From Bacillus thuringiensis (GTDB lineage: Bacteria > Bacillota > Bacilli > Bacillales > Bacillaceae_G), in NCBI RefSeq assembly GCF_022095615.2, contig NZ_CP155562.1:1-64000 (forward strand): a stretch of 64,000 nucleotides of DNA. Reading direction: 5' to 3'. The translations under genes were made by a program, and so were the position numbers. Positions 29,608 through 37,939 of this stretch are shown piece after piece (the first letter of the stretch is position 1; the number at the start of each line of letters is the position of its first letter). The notes under the pieces are model-generated. The model had not been told where the DNA came from. It made no database searches and saw nothing but the letters and a program-made list of their open reading frames with translations.

Positions 29608-29834
29608 TTCAAAAAAGTGAAACCCGGTAGGGTTTATTTCGTATGCAAATCTTTCAATCACCTATACTTGCTCCTTAGAAAAAAGAAACAATCTCGCCTA
29701 AAATTGACTTTGCATAAGCTTAACTTGATAGCGATGTGGTTTTACCCCTATACGTAGCCTTTAGAAAAAAGAAATAATCTCTACTATAATTGACGTTGTA
29801 TGAGCTTAGCTTGATAGCGATGTGGCGGTACCCC

Positions 29835-29922
29835 TATCTACAGCTCTATCAAAAGTTTTATTCCACTCAATCCCATAACCATTACATTTTTCACATCTAG
29901 CATCTAATTTCGGTAACATCAT
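29835..29922 (-). pseudogene. 5' stub of a small Cys-rich ORF cut by Tn4430
   Basis: From the ATG at 29922, behind GAGGAGG, the frame reads MMLPKLDARCEKCNGYGIEW and runs into the Tn4430 right end at 29834. The CxxCxGxG motif is the zinc-ribbon type found in DnaJ and in the 45-residue protein at 58936-59073. The rest is not found at the left end of Tn4430, so a deletion or rearrangement occurred there. Confidence 0.55.
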
Positions 29923-30006
29923 TAAATCCTCCTCGTATATTAATATTTAAGTCCTATTTCAGACTTAGATTTTTTCTTTAATAAGAGTCCTGTAATAAAT
30001 AAAATA

Positions 30007-30259
30007 CTTGGACGTCTCAAGATATTTCTAGATAATGGTCTTAGGATCATTTGGGACAATTCTTATTCCTCCTGTGGACTTATCACATAACTTAGAGTGT
30101 TTCTCAGTGAACGTGCGGGACTCCCTACTCGCAGGCTGAGCAGCCTGATCCTCGAACCTAGATGTTAGTAGCTCTAGGGCGGCTTTCGATTCAGGACAAG
30201 CTCTCATACACGAGGTTGTTGGTCGGCGTACACACTAGAGATATCTCGAGACGTCCAAG
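30007..30259 (+). ncRNA. Putative bridge RNA region of IS110-type element 1
   Basis: The 253 bases just before the transposase are bounded by 25-base arms (30007-30031 and 30235-30259, CTTGGACGTCTC...) that pair at 23 of 25 positions plus one G-U pair. IS110-family elements are known to encode a structured bridge RNA beside the recombinase gene, with loops that recognise donor and target. The motif TTGGTCGGC near the 3' side recurs as GTGGTCGGC in the second element of this window. No coding frame fits. Confidence 0.6.
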
Positions 30260-30291
30260 CAATGATTCTAAATAGAAGGGAGGTCTCTTAC

Positions 30292-31521
30292 ATGAGATTA
30301 TTTGTTGGTTTAGATGTAAGTTCGTTTGATATAAAAGCTTGTATTTTAAATGGTGAAGGTAAAAAGCTAGATTTCTTTTCGGTCAACAACGACTTGCCAG
30401 GTGCCACAGCGCTCAAAGAGCGAGTGTTACAGTGTATAGCTAACCAAGAAATTGAAACTTTTAAAATCGGCCTAGAATCCACATCTGTTTATAGTTTTCA
30501 TCCATCTATGTTTCTTCATTATGATGAAGACTTACAACGCTTTGGAGCAAAGGTATTTCTAATGAATCCAAAACAAATTGCAAATTTTAAGAAAAGCTAT
30601 TCTGACATGGATAAAACAGATGAGATTGATGCCTTTGTCATCGCTGACTATTTACGGTTTGGACGAAATCAAATGTCTATCGTAAAAGAAAGTCAGTATG
30701 TGGCACTCCAGCAATTAACAAGATCTCGTTATCAGCTCGTTAGAATGTTGACAAAGGAAAAACAACATTTTCTCCAACACTTAAGTTATAAATGTAATAC
30801 GTTCTCACAAGAAGTGGATTCTTCTATCTTTGGCAACGCCATGATGGAACTATTTCTTGAGAAATTCAGTCTAGAAGAGCTAGCCGACATGCCTTTAGAG
30901 GAACTCGCTGAGTTCCTACAAACGAAAGGGAAAAATCGATTCGGTGACCCGAAATGTGTCGCATCAACCATTCAAAGGGCTGTTCGCTCTTCCTATCGTT
31001 TGGATAAGGTCGTAGAAGACTCAATCGATGTTCTTCTAGGAACATCAATTGCGGTTATTCGTACCTATCAACAGCAAATCAAAGAAATAGAAAAATCCAT
31101 TAAGCGAATCATGGCTGGATTAACCCAAACACTCGAATCTATTCCTGGAATTGGTCCTGTATTCGCCGCCGGTATTATCGCTGAGATTGGTCAAATCGAA
31201 AGATTTGATGATGAAACCAAAGTAGCAAAATATGCCGGACTATATTGGCGCACGCACCAATCTGGTCGATTCACAGCAGAAAACACTTCATTATCCCGTA
31301 ATGGAAATCATTACTTGCGGTATTACTTAGTTGAAGCCGCCAACTCTGTAAGAAGGCATGTATCTGATTATCAAGAATATTACGTAAAAAAATATAATGA
31401 AGTACCAAAACATCAACACAAACGTGCACTCGTTCTAACCGCAAGAAAACTTGTGCGATTGGTGGATGCGCTACTACGTAGTCACCAACTCTTTACGCCA
31501 GAAAGGTGCGTGAAAGTGTGA
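30292..31521 (+). CDS. IS110-family transposase, element 1
   Basis: This 409-residue recombinase has an N-terminal RuvC-like DEDD domain: FVGLDVSSFDIKA, IGLESTSVYS, and DKTDEIDAFVIADYLRFG with the last acidic pair. The C-terminal Tnp20 domain is IPGIGPVFAAGIIAEIGQIERFDD...YAGLYW with SLSRNGNHYLRYYLVEAA, where the catalytic Ser sits. The start is the ATG at 30292 after GGGAGG; an upstream in-frame ATG lies in the RNA region. The downstream 31522-31730 holds the element's right side and AT-rich DNA but no gene. The exact IS ends were not found. Confidence 0.95.
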   Translation: MRLFVGLDVSSFDIKACILNGEGKKLDFFSVNNDLPGATALKERVLQCIANQEIETFKIGLESTSVYSFHPSMFLHYDEDLQRFGAKVFLMNPKQIANFKKSYSDMDKTDEIDAFVIADYLRFGRNQMSIVKESQYVALQQLTRSRYQLVRMLTKEKQHFLQHLSYKCNTFSQEVDSSIFGNAMMELFLEKFSLEELADMPLEELAEFLQTKGKNRFGDPKCVASTIQRAVRSSYRLDKVVEDSIDVLLGTSIAVIRTYQQQIKEIEKSIKRIMAGLTQTLESIPGIGPVFAAGIIAEIGQIERFDDETKVAKYAGLYWRTHQSGRFTAENTSLSRNGNHYLRYYLVEAANSVRRHVSDYQEYYVKKYNEVPKHQHKRALVLTARKLVRLVDALLRSHQLFTPERCVKV

Positions 31522-31730
31522 CATAAAACTTGTCATCGCTACCTTTCAATTATTTTCCAGTAAATTACATATATTACTGGTTTAGTTTCGTGATGTCTTT
31601 TTTAAGCAAATAGGCCTTTGATAACTTTAAACGTTTATATTTTTTAGTTGACATATTACCGCAGGTCTATCGTTATATATAATAACAGTCTACTACAATT
31701 TAAAGATAATCTAAAATTTCACTTACCGTA

Positions 31731-32666
31731 TTAAGTAGATTTCTCCATATCGCTCCAAAACACTACATAACGATGTAGGGCTTCAATGCTTTTTAAACCA
31801 AGATGTAACTTGATCTCTACCGGCGTCATTCCTTTTTGTAAGGCATTTAGTATCCAACGATTCCGTAACGTTGTAGGAGTAACGTGGATACTTGCACGTT
31901 TAATTTCTTTTTGAAGCATCCTTTGTACACCAATTTTCGTTAATGCTCCAGGAGCATCTTTCTCATAATTCCAACGAAATGTTTGTGGTCCGAAATCAAA
32001 AGCTACAAATAATGGATCGTTACTATGTTGTTTTGGCCGTATCGTTTCAGGAATGTCATTTAAATAGTCTAGGACTAATTCTCTATCTTTTTTAGATAGC
32101 TTTACGGTGCGTTTAAACGCACTTGTTTGTCCTGGGGTAATAATACCTTCACTAAGTTTTAAATCGTTCATGGATAGCGAAATAATGTCCTGAATAGATA
32201 AACCATACTTTAGCATGAAACGGACTAACAGGATATTTCGGTTCAAGATATGTATTCTTCCGGATGCCTGGTATTCTGATAATCCATCTAAACTTTTTAT
32301 AGTGCGCATAAGTTTACGTATTTCCCTATCTGAAGCGAAATTTTTTGATGTAAGGGGTGGAGGGGCAACATCACTTTTTAAATCGCTTGTATTACCATGA
32401 AACTGTAAAAAGTTAATTACAACTCCTTTAATCCTTTTTATGTTAGATATAGACGCTCCACGATCTCTTTTAAGAGCATTTAAGAAACTAAACAATGTAT
32501 TTGTATCGAAAGATTGAAAGACTTCTTGAGAAGGGGATGGGTGTCTTTTTTTGATCCAGGAGACAAAAATAGATAGATCGTATTGGTATCTTTGGAGAGT
32601 AGATTCTTTGCGCCCGCGACTCTTAAGTGAAGACAAAAACATGCTGACACTTGTTTCGTATTTCAT
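31731..32666 (-). CDS. Degenerate tyrosine recombinase/integrase-like protein
   Basis: This 311-residue protein has the fold of phage-type integrases. There is an N-terminal SAM-like domain (SVSMFLSSLKSRGRKESTLQRYQYDLSIFVSWIKK) and a C-terminal region ending in IKLHLGLKSIEALHRYVVFW. The nucleophilic Tyr and one Arg (TTLRNRW) are present. However, the first catalytic Arg is Ser (GLSIQDI instead of GLRIsE), and both His positions are changed (TPTTLR, LGL). It may bind DNA without recombining it. The start is the ATG at 32666, ten bases after AGAGGT; it is preferred over an upstream in-frame codon. No partner gene is adjacent. Confidence 0.82.
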   Translation of the reverse strand: MKYETSVSMFLSSLKSRGRKESTLQRYQYDLSIFVSWIKKRHPSPSQEVFQSFDTNTLFSFLNALKRDRGASISNIKRIKGVVINFLQFHGNTSDLKSDVAPPPLTSKNFASDREIRKLMRTIKSLDGLSEYQASGRIHILNRNILLVRFMLKYGLSIQDIISLSMNDLKLSEGIITPGQTSAFKRTVKLSKKDRELVLDYLNDIPETIRPKQHSNDPLFVAFDFGPQTFRWNYEKDAPGALTKIGVQRMLQKEIKRASIHVTPTTLRNRWILNALQKGMTPVEIKLHLGLKSIEALHRYVVFWSDMEKST

Positions 32667-33169
32667 TTCTATATACCTCTCTTTTCTAAAAATCGTGTAC
32701 CGCAATTATACGCCGAAAATCTTACATAATGCAATAGGGGGTTCTTGTCTCTTTTATGTTCTCCTTCTTCTTTTCTTGTTTTTTTCGTCGCGAAACATCA
32801 TCTAAAAGAATGAGGGGATGTGTTTTCTTTACTCCTGATCATAGGTTATTTTAGTTCCATTACGTGGTTAGTTCTGAAAATTCAATTTATTTTTAATACG
32901 AATGTTTCATAAGTACATTTAACCCTTTATTCGCATTAATATCGAAGTGGATCAGTGATGAAAACATCAATTTCTCAAATAATACCTTCGATATTTCAAA
33001 CAGAATACACTAAGGAATAAGTTTAGAATATATTTAAGAATTACTTATGGAATTACTATAGAAATGAATAGAATAGCTATAGGAATAGGCGTAAGAATAC
33101 TTGTAAATTAGTTCTGTGCCTATTCCTATAGCTATTCTATACTAAAATCCTATTATATCAAGGTAGATT
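32667..33169. other. AT-rich gene-free stretch with inverted repeats
   Basis: No credible gene is seen. Arms ATATCGAAG (near 32940) and CTTCGATAT (near 32988) could pair, and a perfect 23-bp inverted repeat follows at 33068-33140. The stretch lies between the integrase-like gene and the partition operon and could hold a recombination or replication site. Confidence 0.45.
33068..33140. repeat. Perfect 23-bp inverted repeat
   Basis: The left arm (33068-33090) starts ATAGAATAGCTATAGG, and its exact complement is at 33118-33140 across a 27-base loop. No T-run follows, so a terminator is unlikely. The arms also contain the small palindrome CTATAG. Confidence 0.8.
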
Positions 33170-33406
33170 CTAATTCTTATAAAGATCAAGATTACTGAAG
33201 TTATCCTTGAGATAGTAACTGTATTCTACGAATACTGTAACTAATCGAAAGGCTATTAGTCTTTTAACTACAGTAAATCCGCGGCGGCCGGCAGCCCATT
33301 CATTCCATATTCCATCATCCAAATCCAACTCAACATCTTTCGTATTTCGGTACGAAACACCATCCATCGTTCCTGGCATATAATATATATCACATAGCTT
33401 GTACAT
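33170..33406 (-). CDS. Doubtful 78-residue ORF
   Basis: The reading frame has a locally higher GC content (around GCGGCGGCCGGC) than its surroundings. The stretch VELDLDDGIWNEWAAGRRGF looks protein-like, but the ATG lacks a clear ribosome binding site and I recognise no family. It could be a remnant of a longer acquired gene. Confidence 0.25.
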   Translation of the reverse strand: MYKLCDIYYMPGTMDGVSYRNTKDVELDLDDGIWNEWAAGRRGFTVVKRLIAFRLVTVFVEYSYYLKDNFSNLDLYKN

Positions 33407-33501
33407 ATATATTATCTCTGTATATATCCTACCTATATAACTGATCTCTAGATCACACTATAATATTATGTCAGCTGTCCTCACTATTACCCTCTCATAA
33501 A

Positions 33502-33538
33502 AAAATGCTAGTTGCCCTTTACGGACAACTAGCATTTT
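33502..33538 (-). terminator. Terminator of the parMR operon
   Basis: Perfect 13-bp arms (AAAATGCTAGTTG, CAACTAGCATTTT) surround an 11-base loop. The minus strand continues with TTTTATG. It lies about 100 bp after parR. Confidence 0.85.
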
Positions 33539-33640
33539 CACTTCAATATCCCTGTACTTTTTTTGTTCATAATCTTGTACATATATCTCGTATGGATCAT
33601 GACCAATTACATTTCTGTTTAATAGTTTTGATGCACATAT

Positions 33641-34069
33641 TCAAACAATATTATCGCGATTTACAGCACCAAATATATTCGGTGCTGATGTTTCTTGTTT
33701 CACTTCTTCTTTTGTTTCTTCTTTAATTGATTCCTCTTTTTTTACAGATTCACCTTTTGAGGGTTCAATATTTTGAACAGAAGGTTGTTCAGTGATCACT
33801 TTAGAAACAACTGTATTATCTTGTAATAAATTTTTCATTTTGTTGAACTCTTGATAAAATTCATCTTTCATCAACAAATCTCTATGCATTTCTTGCTGTG
33901 CTTCAAAGCTTTTTACGTCTAACGTTCCATATTGTTTTATAAAAAACTTTATTAAAGTAAATAACGATTCACCTATATTATCTTGATTTTCGTACCAATC
34001 CCAAAATTCCGGATCATTTACTTTTTTTAGTTTCCATCCATATTGTTCTGGTTTTGTTTTTGCCTTCAT
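33641..34069 (-). CDS. parR: ParR-like centromere-binding adaptor
   Basis: This 142-residue protein is encoded directly downstream of the actin-like ParM gene with a 14-bp gap, the classic ParMR order. The N-terminal half is basic and aromatic (KPEQYGWKLKKVNDPEFWDWYENQ). The C-terminal tail is very acidic and Lys-rich (ESVKKEESIKEETKEEVKQE), ending in APNIFGAVNRDNIV, which could be the filament-tip contact. It would bind parC upstream of parM and link plasmid DNA to ParM filaments. Assignment rests on position and general shape. A related ParMR pair from a B. thuringiensis kurstaki plasmid is known to form actin nanotubules. Confidence 0.75.
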   Translation of the reverse strand: MKAKTKPEQYGWKLKKVNDPEFWDWYENQDNIGESLFTLIKFFIKQYGTLDVKSFEAQQEMHRDLLMKDEFYQEFNKMKNLLQDNTVVSKVITEQPSVQNIEPSKGESVKKEESIKEETKEEVKQETSAPNIFGAVNRDNIV

Positions 34070-34083
34070 AATTTAACACCAAC

Positions 34084-35277
34084 CTAAACTAACACTTCTT
34101 TTTCTAGTACATCTAAGCCTTCAATATTCATGTCAACAGCATATTCAGCCGGAATCCATAGTAATTCTAATTTATTTCTTTTACAGAACGATACTAACTC
34201 TTTTTCCAAATCTTCTTCTAGTGCAATTGATCCTCCTCCATAAATTGCAATGACTTCGGCTTCACTGGCTGTATTATTTCTATATTTATTACGAATATCG
34301 CGCAAAATATTCTCAGCTTGAACATAACGAGTCTCATAGAAAAACTCTTTAGCTTCTTGATGGAATTTGTGTTCCTCATGTAATAAAATCTCAGCAAATT
34401 GTTGACGGGTAATTTCTCCAACCCCTGGTCTGTTATTCTGTAAAAGTTTTATCGCTTCTAACAAAGCATGTCCGATACCTCGACGTTCACCTGTGCATGA
34501 ATCAGGTTTAGGATTTAATCCTTCTGTATAAATGTACTCTGTTGTACCATCACCAATATCAACATGCAGGATTTTCTTTGCTGAAAACACTTCGAGTTTT
34601 AACATTTTTTGGATTTCTTCTTCGGTATATTTTAGTTCTTGTTTACAAAATTCCACGTATTTTCTAAACATCTTATTCTCACCATCAGCAATCGCGCGAA
34701 TCATTCGATACAATGGAGGAATCCCCTCACGAGTAACAGTTACTTGTTCAAAACTAACTGTTACAGTCACCTTCTCTTCAGCAACATCTACAATTGCAAT
34801 GTGTGGCTTTTCTACTAATCGTTTTTCTAATACTCTAGCGTGTTCTGGTTTCCATTCACTTGCTGGTATAGCTGTAGTTAGCTTTACTTTTACATCAAGT
34901 GTTGCTGGTAAGGTGTTAGTTTCTCCAAATTCCTTTTGGATTGCCTTTGCAGCTACAATACTAACTAAATGAATAATCGGTAGATCATCTTCATGTTTTC
35001 CACCTTCTTCAATATCCATTGTTGTTGTATCCTTAGCAAAATTCATCGCACGTTTGCCAACTAAAAATTGACCACTACGCTTTATTGTATTGCTTGTAAT
35101 ATGTACCTGTAATTCATCTAGTAAATTCACAACACATTTTTCAATATTTGTTTCACTTGGATCAAGAGGTTTAAACAAACGTTTGTATACACTAGGTACT
35201 TTTTCAATCTTATCTTCAATTTTGAACTTAACTTTACTATTTCCAATATCCGCTTTTAAGTTAAACATCATACTCAT
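34084..35277 (-). CDS. parM: ParM actin-like plasmid segregation ATPase
   Basis: This 397-residue bacterial actin has nucleotide-fold signatures: the phosphate-1 loop LKADIGNSKVKFKI near the N-terminus, the phosphate-2 loop ILHVDIGDGTTEYIY (about residue 235), and the adenosine loop VIAIYGGGSIALEEDLEKEL (about 345). It should polymerise with ATP into filaments that push plasmid copies apart. I start at the ATG at 35277, eight bases after AAAGGAGATG. It is the first gene of the parM-parR operon, with a repeat-rich region upstream. It resembles the BtParM lineage as I remember it. Confidence 0.88.
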   Translation of the reverse strand: MSMMFNLKADIGNSKVKFKIEDKIEKVPSVYKRLFKPLDPSETNIEKCVVNLLDELQVHITSNTIKRSGQFLVGKRAMNFAKDTTTMDIEEGGKHEDDLPIIHLVSIVAAKAIQKEFGETNTLPATLDVKVKLTTAIPASEWKPEHARVLEKRLVEKPHIAIVDVAEEKVTVTVSFEQVTVTREGIPPLYRMIRAIADGENKMFRKYVEFCKQELKYTEEEIQKMLKLEVFSAKKILHVDIGDGTTEYIYTEGLNPKPDSCTGERRGIGHALLEAIKLLQNNRPGVGEITRQQFAEILLHEEHKFHQEAKEFFYETRYVQAENILRDIRNKYRNNTASEAEVIAIYGGGSIALEEDLEKELVSFCKRNKLELLWIPAEYAVDMNIEGLDVLEKEVLV

Positions 35278-35339
35278 AAAACACATCTCCTTTTGTTTAC
35301 TATTCCATTACTATATGAATATTTTCCAAAACCTTATTG

Positions 35340-35467
35340 GTTATAAAAAGATTACTTTTTGATACCTTATTGTAATTGTAACACGATCCTTTGGGTGATG
35401 CAACAAAAAATGCAATAAAATCACCAAAAGATTACCAGGGGATTACTTTTTGATACCTTTATTGTGA
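35340..35467. promoter_or_regulatory. Candidate parC centromere repeats
   Basis: The 19-base sequence GATTACTTTTTGATACCTT occurs at about 35350 and again at 35442. Shorter copies of AAAAGATTACC occur at about 35426, with GTGATG and TCACC motifs between them. It lies just upstream of parM, where ParR-binding centromere repeats and the autoregulated promoter are expected. Confidence 0.6.
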
Positions 35468-35470
35468 CTA

Positions 35471-35810
35471 ATAAGTGTTTTATTTGTTATTTTTCCGTAA
35501 CCTTTCGGCGAGAGGGTGTTTTCGCATTATGTTTTAGGTATCTTTCTGGTTATGATTTGTATGTCAGTTGTAAAGTGGGCAGATTATATGAAAATCCGTG
35601 GGATATGGACGATCGTTGTTACAACAAATTGAAACATTTGGGTGTGACAGTGTCTAATAAACTTTGTTATAAACTTCTAGATTTGGTTGTAACAGTTTTT
35701 TGTACTTTTATAAGGAAGAATCACTGATTTTGTTGAAAATCGAAAACAGACTATTTAGCGAAGTTTAGGGAGGATGTGTAGGTTTGATATTTATATGCAC
35801 TAATATTGGG
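35471..35810. other. Stretch between parC and IS232 copy 3
   Basis: An open frame (35464-35727) lacks a ribosome binding site and looks accidental. Several TGTTACAAC, TTGTAACA and GTGACAGTG motifs are present and may extend the centromere. It ends in TATTGGG, the target duplication of IS232 copy 3. Confidence 0.4.
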
Positions 35811-35901
35811 TATAAATGCTAACTTAAATATGTACATTAACGCTTGAATAAATATGTACATTTTCAATTGGATTCTCCATACTGACTCTGAGGTGGTTAG
35901 T

Positions 35902-37197
35902 ATGTATATTAAGCTAGATATTCAAACAGAATTTGAGGTTAAAAGTCTTTCAGACTTACCAAATTTTAAAAAACTAATGGGGAACTTAAAAATGAAGATA
36001 AATAAAAGTCAATTAGCCAGAGAATTGAATGTGGATCGGCGTACCATAGATAAGTATTTGAATGGTTTTACACCAAAAGGGACAAAAAATAAAACATCGA
36101 AAATCGATACATATTATGAAGTGATTGCAGCTCTTTTATCTAGTGATTCTAAACAAATCTTCTACTACAAACGAGTGTTATGGCAGTATCTAACAGACAA
36201 TCACGGTTTAAAATGTTCACAGTCTGCATTTCGTGCTTATATTAATAGAAAGCCTGAATTTAGAACATATTTTGATGAGGGGAAGCGTATTTTATCAGGT
36301 CATTCAGTGGGTGTCCGTTATGAGACACCTCCAGGAGAACAAGCTCAATTAGATTGGAAAGAAAGCATACGATTTGAAACCAAAAGTGGCGAAATCGTAT
36401 ATGTGAATGTAGCTGTACTTTTATTGTCCTACTCGAGATTTAAAGTTTTTCATTTGAATATTTCAAAATCACAAAGTGTTTTAATGTCATTTATGACAGA
36501 GGCATTTGAAATGTTTGGTGGTGTACCGAAGGTAATTGTCACGGATAATATGAAGACGGTAATGGATGAAGCTCGAACAGAACACTTTACAGGAACGATT
36601 AACAATAAGTTTGCCCAATTCGCTCAAGATTTTGGATTTAAGGTACAACCTTGTATCGCAGGGCGACCAAATACCAAAGGGAAAGTAGAAGCGCCAATGA
36701 AACTTCTAGACGAAATTCATGCTTATCAAGGAAGATTCACTTTTGAAGAATTACATGAATTTGTGCAAAAATTATGTGCAAGAATTAATCAAACATTTCA
36801 TCAAGGGACTGGTAAGATTCCAGTGTTTGCCCTAAAACAGGAAAAGAATCTCCTACAACCACTCCCGAAGAGCGCGATAAGAGATTCCTATATGATTAAG
36901 CATAAACTTGTAAAAGTTAATACATCAGGCATGATATCTTACAAATCGAATCAATACTCAGTTCCAGCTGAATATCAAGGTAAAACCGTCGGTTTACAAG
37001 TATATGATAATCAAATATATGTTTATCATAACATGAAGTTAATTGTACAACATAAAATCAGCCAATCTAAGCTCAATTATAAAGAAGAACATTATAAAAA
37101 AGCATTGGCTAAGTCACTACCTAAATATCCGAACATTGACAATTTGGCGAAACAAAATTTATCAGTAATTGGTGAGGTATATAGAAATGAAGAATAG
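35902..37197 (+). CDS. istA: IS232 IstA transposase (copy 3)
   Basis: This 431-residue IS21-family transposase is identical to the copy at 11665-12960. The helix-turn-helix and DDE residues are intact. The start is the ATG at 35902 behind GAGGTGG. With its istB it forms a complete transposition module that could also supply enzymes in trans to the amber-bearing copy 1. Confidence 0.97.
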   Translation: MYIKLDIQTEFEVKSLSDLPNFKKLMGNLKMKINKSQLARELNVDRRTIDKYLNGFTPKGTKNKTSKIDTYYEVIAALLSSDSKQIFYYKRVLWQYLTDNHGLKCSQSAFRAYINRKPEFRTYFDEGKRILSGHSVGVRYETPPGEQAQLDWKESIRFETKSGEIVYVNVAVLLLSYSRFKVFHLNISKSQSVLMSFMTEAFEMFGGVPKVIVTDNMKTVMDEARTEHFTGTINNKFAQFAQDFGFKVQPCIAGRPNTKGKVEAPMKLLDEIHAYQGRFTFEELHEFVQKLCARINQTFHQGTGKIPVFALKQEKNLLQPLPKSAIRDSYMIKHKLVKVNTSGMISYKSNQYSVPAEYQGKTVGLQVYDNQIYVYHNMKLIVQHKISQSKLNYKEEHYKKALAKSLPKYPNIDNLAKQNLSVIGEVYRNEE

Positions 37198-37939
37198 CTA
37201 TCAACAATTAACAACAAACCTAGAGTATTTAAAATTAAAACAAATGGCACAACATTTAGGTGACGTAGTCGATTTTAGCATTAATAATGAATTATCCTTC
37301 GTAGAGACACTTGTTAAACTGACAAACTATGAGATTGATGTACGAGAACAAAATATGATTCATTCTATGGTGAAAATGGGCGCATTTCCTCATAGAAAGG
37401 AGGTTGATGAGTTTGATTTCGAATTCCAGCCGAGTATTAATAAACAACAAATCTTAGATTTTATTTCTCTACGTTTCTTAGAGCAACAAGAAAACATAGT
37501 ATTTTTAGGACCTAGTGGTGTTGGTAAGACCCATTTGGCCACGTCTATTGGTATAGCAGCAGCTAAAAAGCGAACAAGTACTTATTTTATTAAATGTCAT
37601 GATTTACTTCAAAATTTAAAACGTGCCAAGATTGAGAATCGCCTAGAATCTCGTTTAAAGCACTATACAAAATACAAATTACTTATTATTGATGAAATTG
37701 GGTACTTGCCTATTGATCCGGAGGATGCAAAATTATTCTTTCAATTAATCGATATGCGTTATGAAAAGCGTAGTACCATCCTAACGACCAATATCAACTT
37801 CAAGTCTTGGGACGAAGTATTCCAGGACCCTAAACTCGCCAATGCCATACTAGATCGTGTCTTACATCATGCCACGGTGGTCAGTATTGTAGGACAATCC
37901 TATCGAATTAAAGATCATTTTAGCAAAGAAAATGATTGA
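37187..37939 (+). CDS. istB: IS232 IstB ATPase (copy 3)
   Basis: This 250-residue AAA+ helper is identical to copy 2, with Walker A GPSGVGKTHLA and Walker B LLIIDEIGYLP. Its ATG lies inside the last codons of istA, eight bases behind GGTGAGG. Confidence 0.97.
   Translation: MKNSYQQLTTNLEYLKLKQMAQHLGDVVDFSINNELSFVETLVKLTNYEIDVREQNMIHSMVKMGAFPHRKEVDEFDFEFQPSINKQQILDFISLRFLEQQENIVFLGPSGVGKTHLATSIGIAAAKKRTSTYFIKCHDLLQNLKRAKIENRLESRLKHYTKYKLLIIDEIGYLPIDPEDAKLFFQLIDMRYEKRSTILTTNINFKSWDEVFQDPKLANAILDRVLHHATVVSIVGQSYRIKDHFSKEND

Larger units (their letters stand above)
26129..29736 (+). mobile_element. Inner IS231-like element, split by a group II intron
   Basis: The ends CATCGCTATCGAGCT (26129) and its partner ending at 29736 bound a 3608-bp unit. 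Removing the 1970-bp intron leaves 1638 bp, a normal IS231 length. The flanks are GGTAACACCA and TGGTTTTACC, again near-inverted rather than directly repeated. The true terminal repeat may therefore start a few bases further out with CCACATCGC. Confidence 0.8.
25743..29822 (+). mobile_element. IS231-like mobile cassette with passenger gene (MIC-like)
   Basis: The outer ends read CATCGCTATCAAGCTAA (25743) and its complement TTGATAGCGATG (to 29822). A second pair of related ends lies inside, at 26129 and 29736. The last 80 bases of the outer right end and of the inner right end are about 80 percent alike, so both come from the same IS231-like family. Between the left ends lies a small membrane-protein gene. 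IS231-related cassettes (MIC231) that carry passenger genes between IS ends are known in this group. The outer flanks GGGTACCGCCA and TGGCGGTACCC are inverted copies of each other. Confidence 0.75.
18263..29834. mobile_element. Tn4430 with IS231 elements in both ends
   Basis: The 38-bp ends of Tn4430 start GGGGTACCGCCAGCATTTCG. The left end begins at 18263, is cut after 12 bases by IS231 B, and resumes at 19930. The right end runs from 24040 to 24076 and its last base is at 29834, beyond IS231 C and a nested cassette. The core 19930-24076 plus the two outer bases gives exactly 4149 bp, the known Tn4430 size. The 11-bp target copies GGGTACCGCCA flank IS231 B. With both ends split, Tn4430 should be immobile unless the insertions excise. 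Confidence 0.93.

Noticed and set aside
35464..35727. 87-residue ORF upstream of IS232 copy 3
   Set aside because: Lacks a ribosome binding site, lies in the probable centromere or regulatory region, and has an implausible composition rich in Cys, Phe and Leu.
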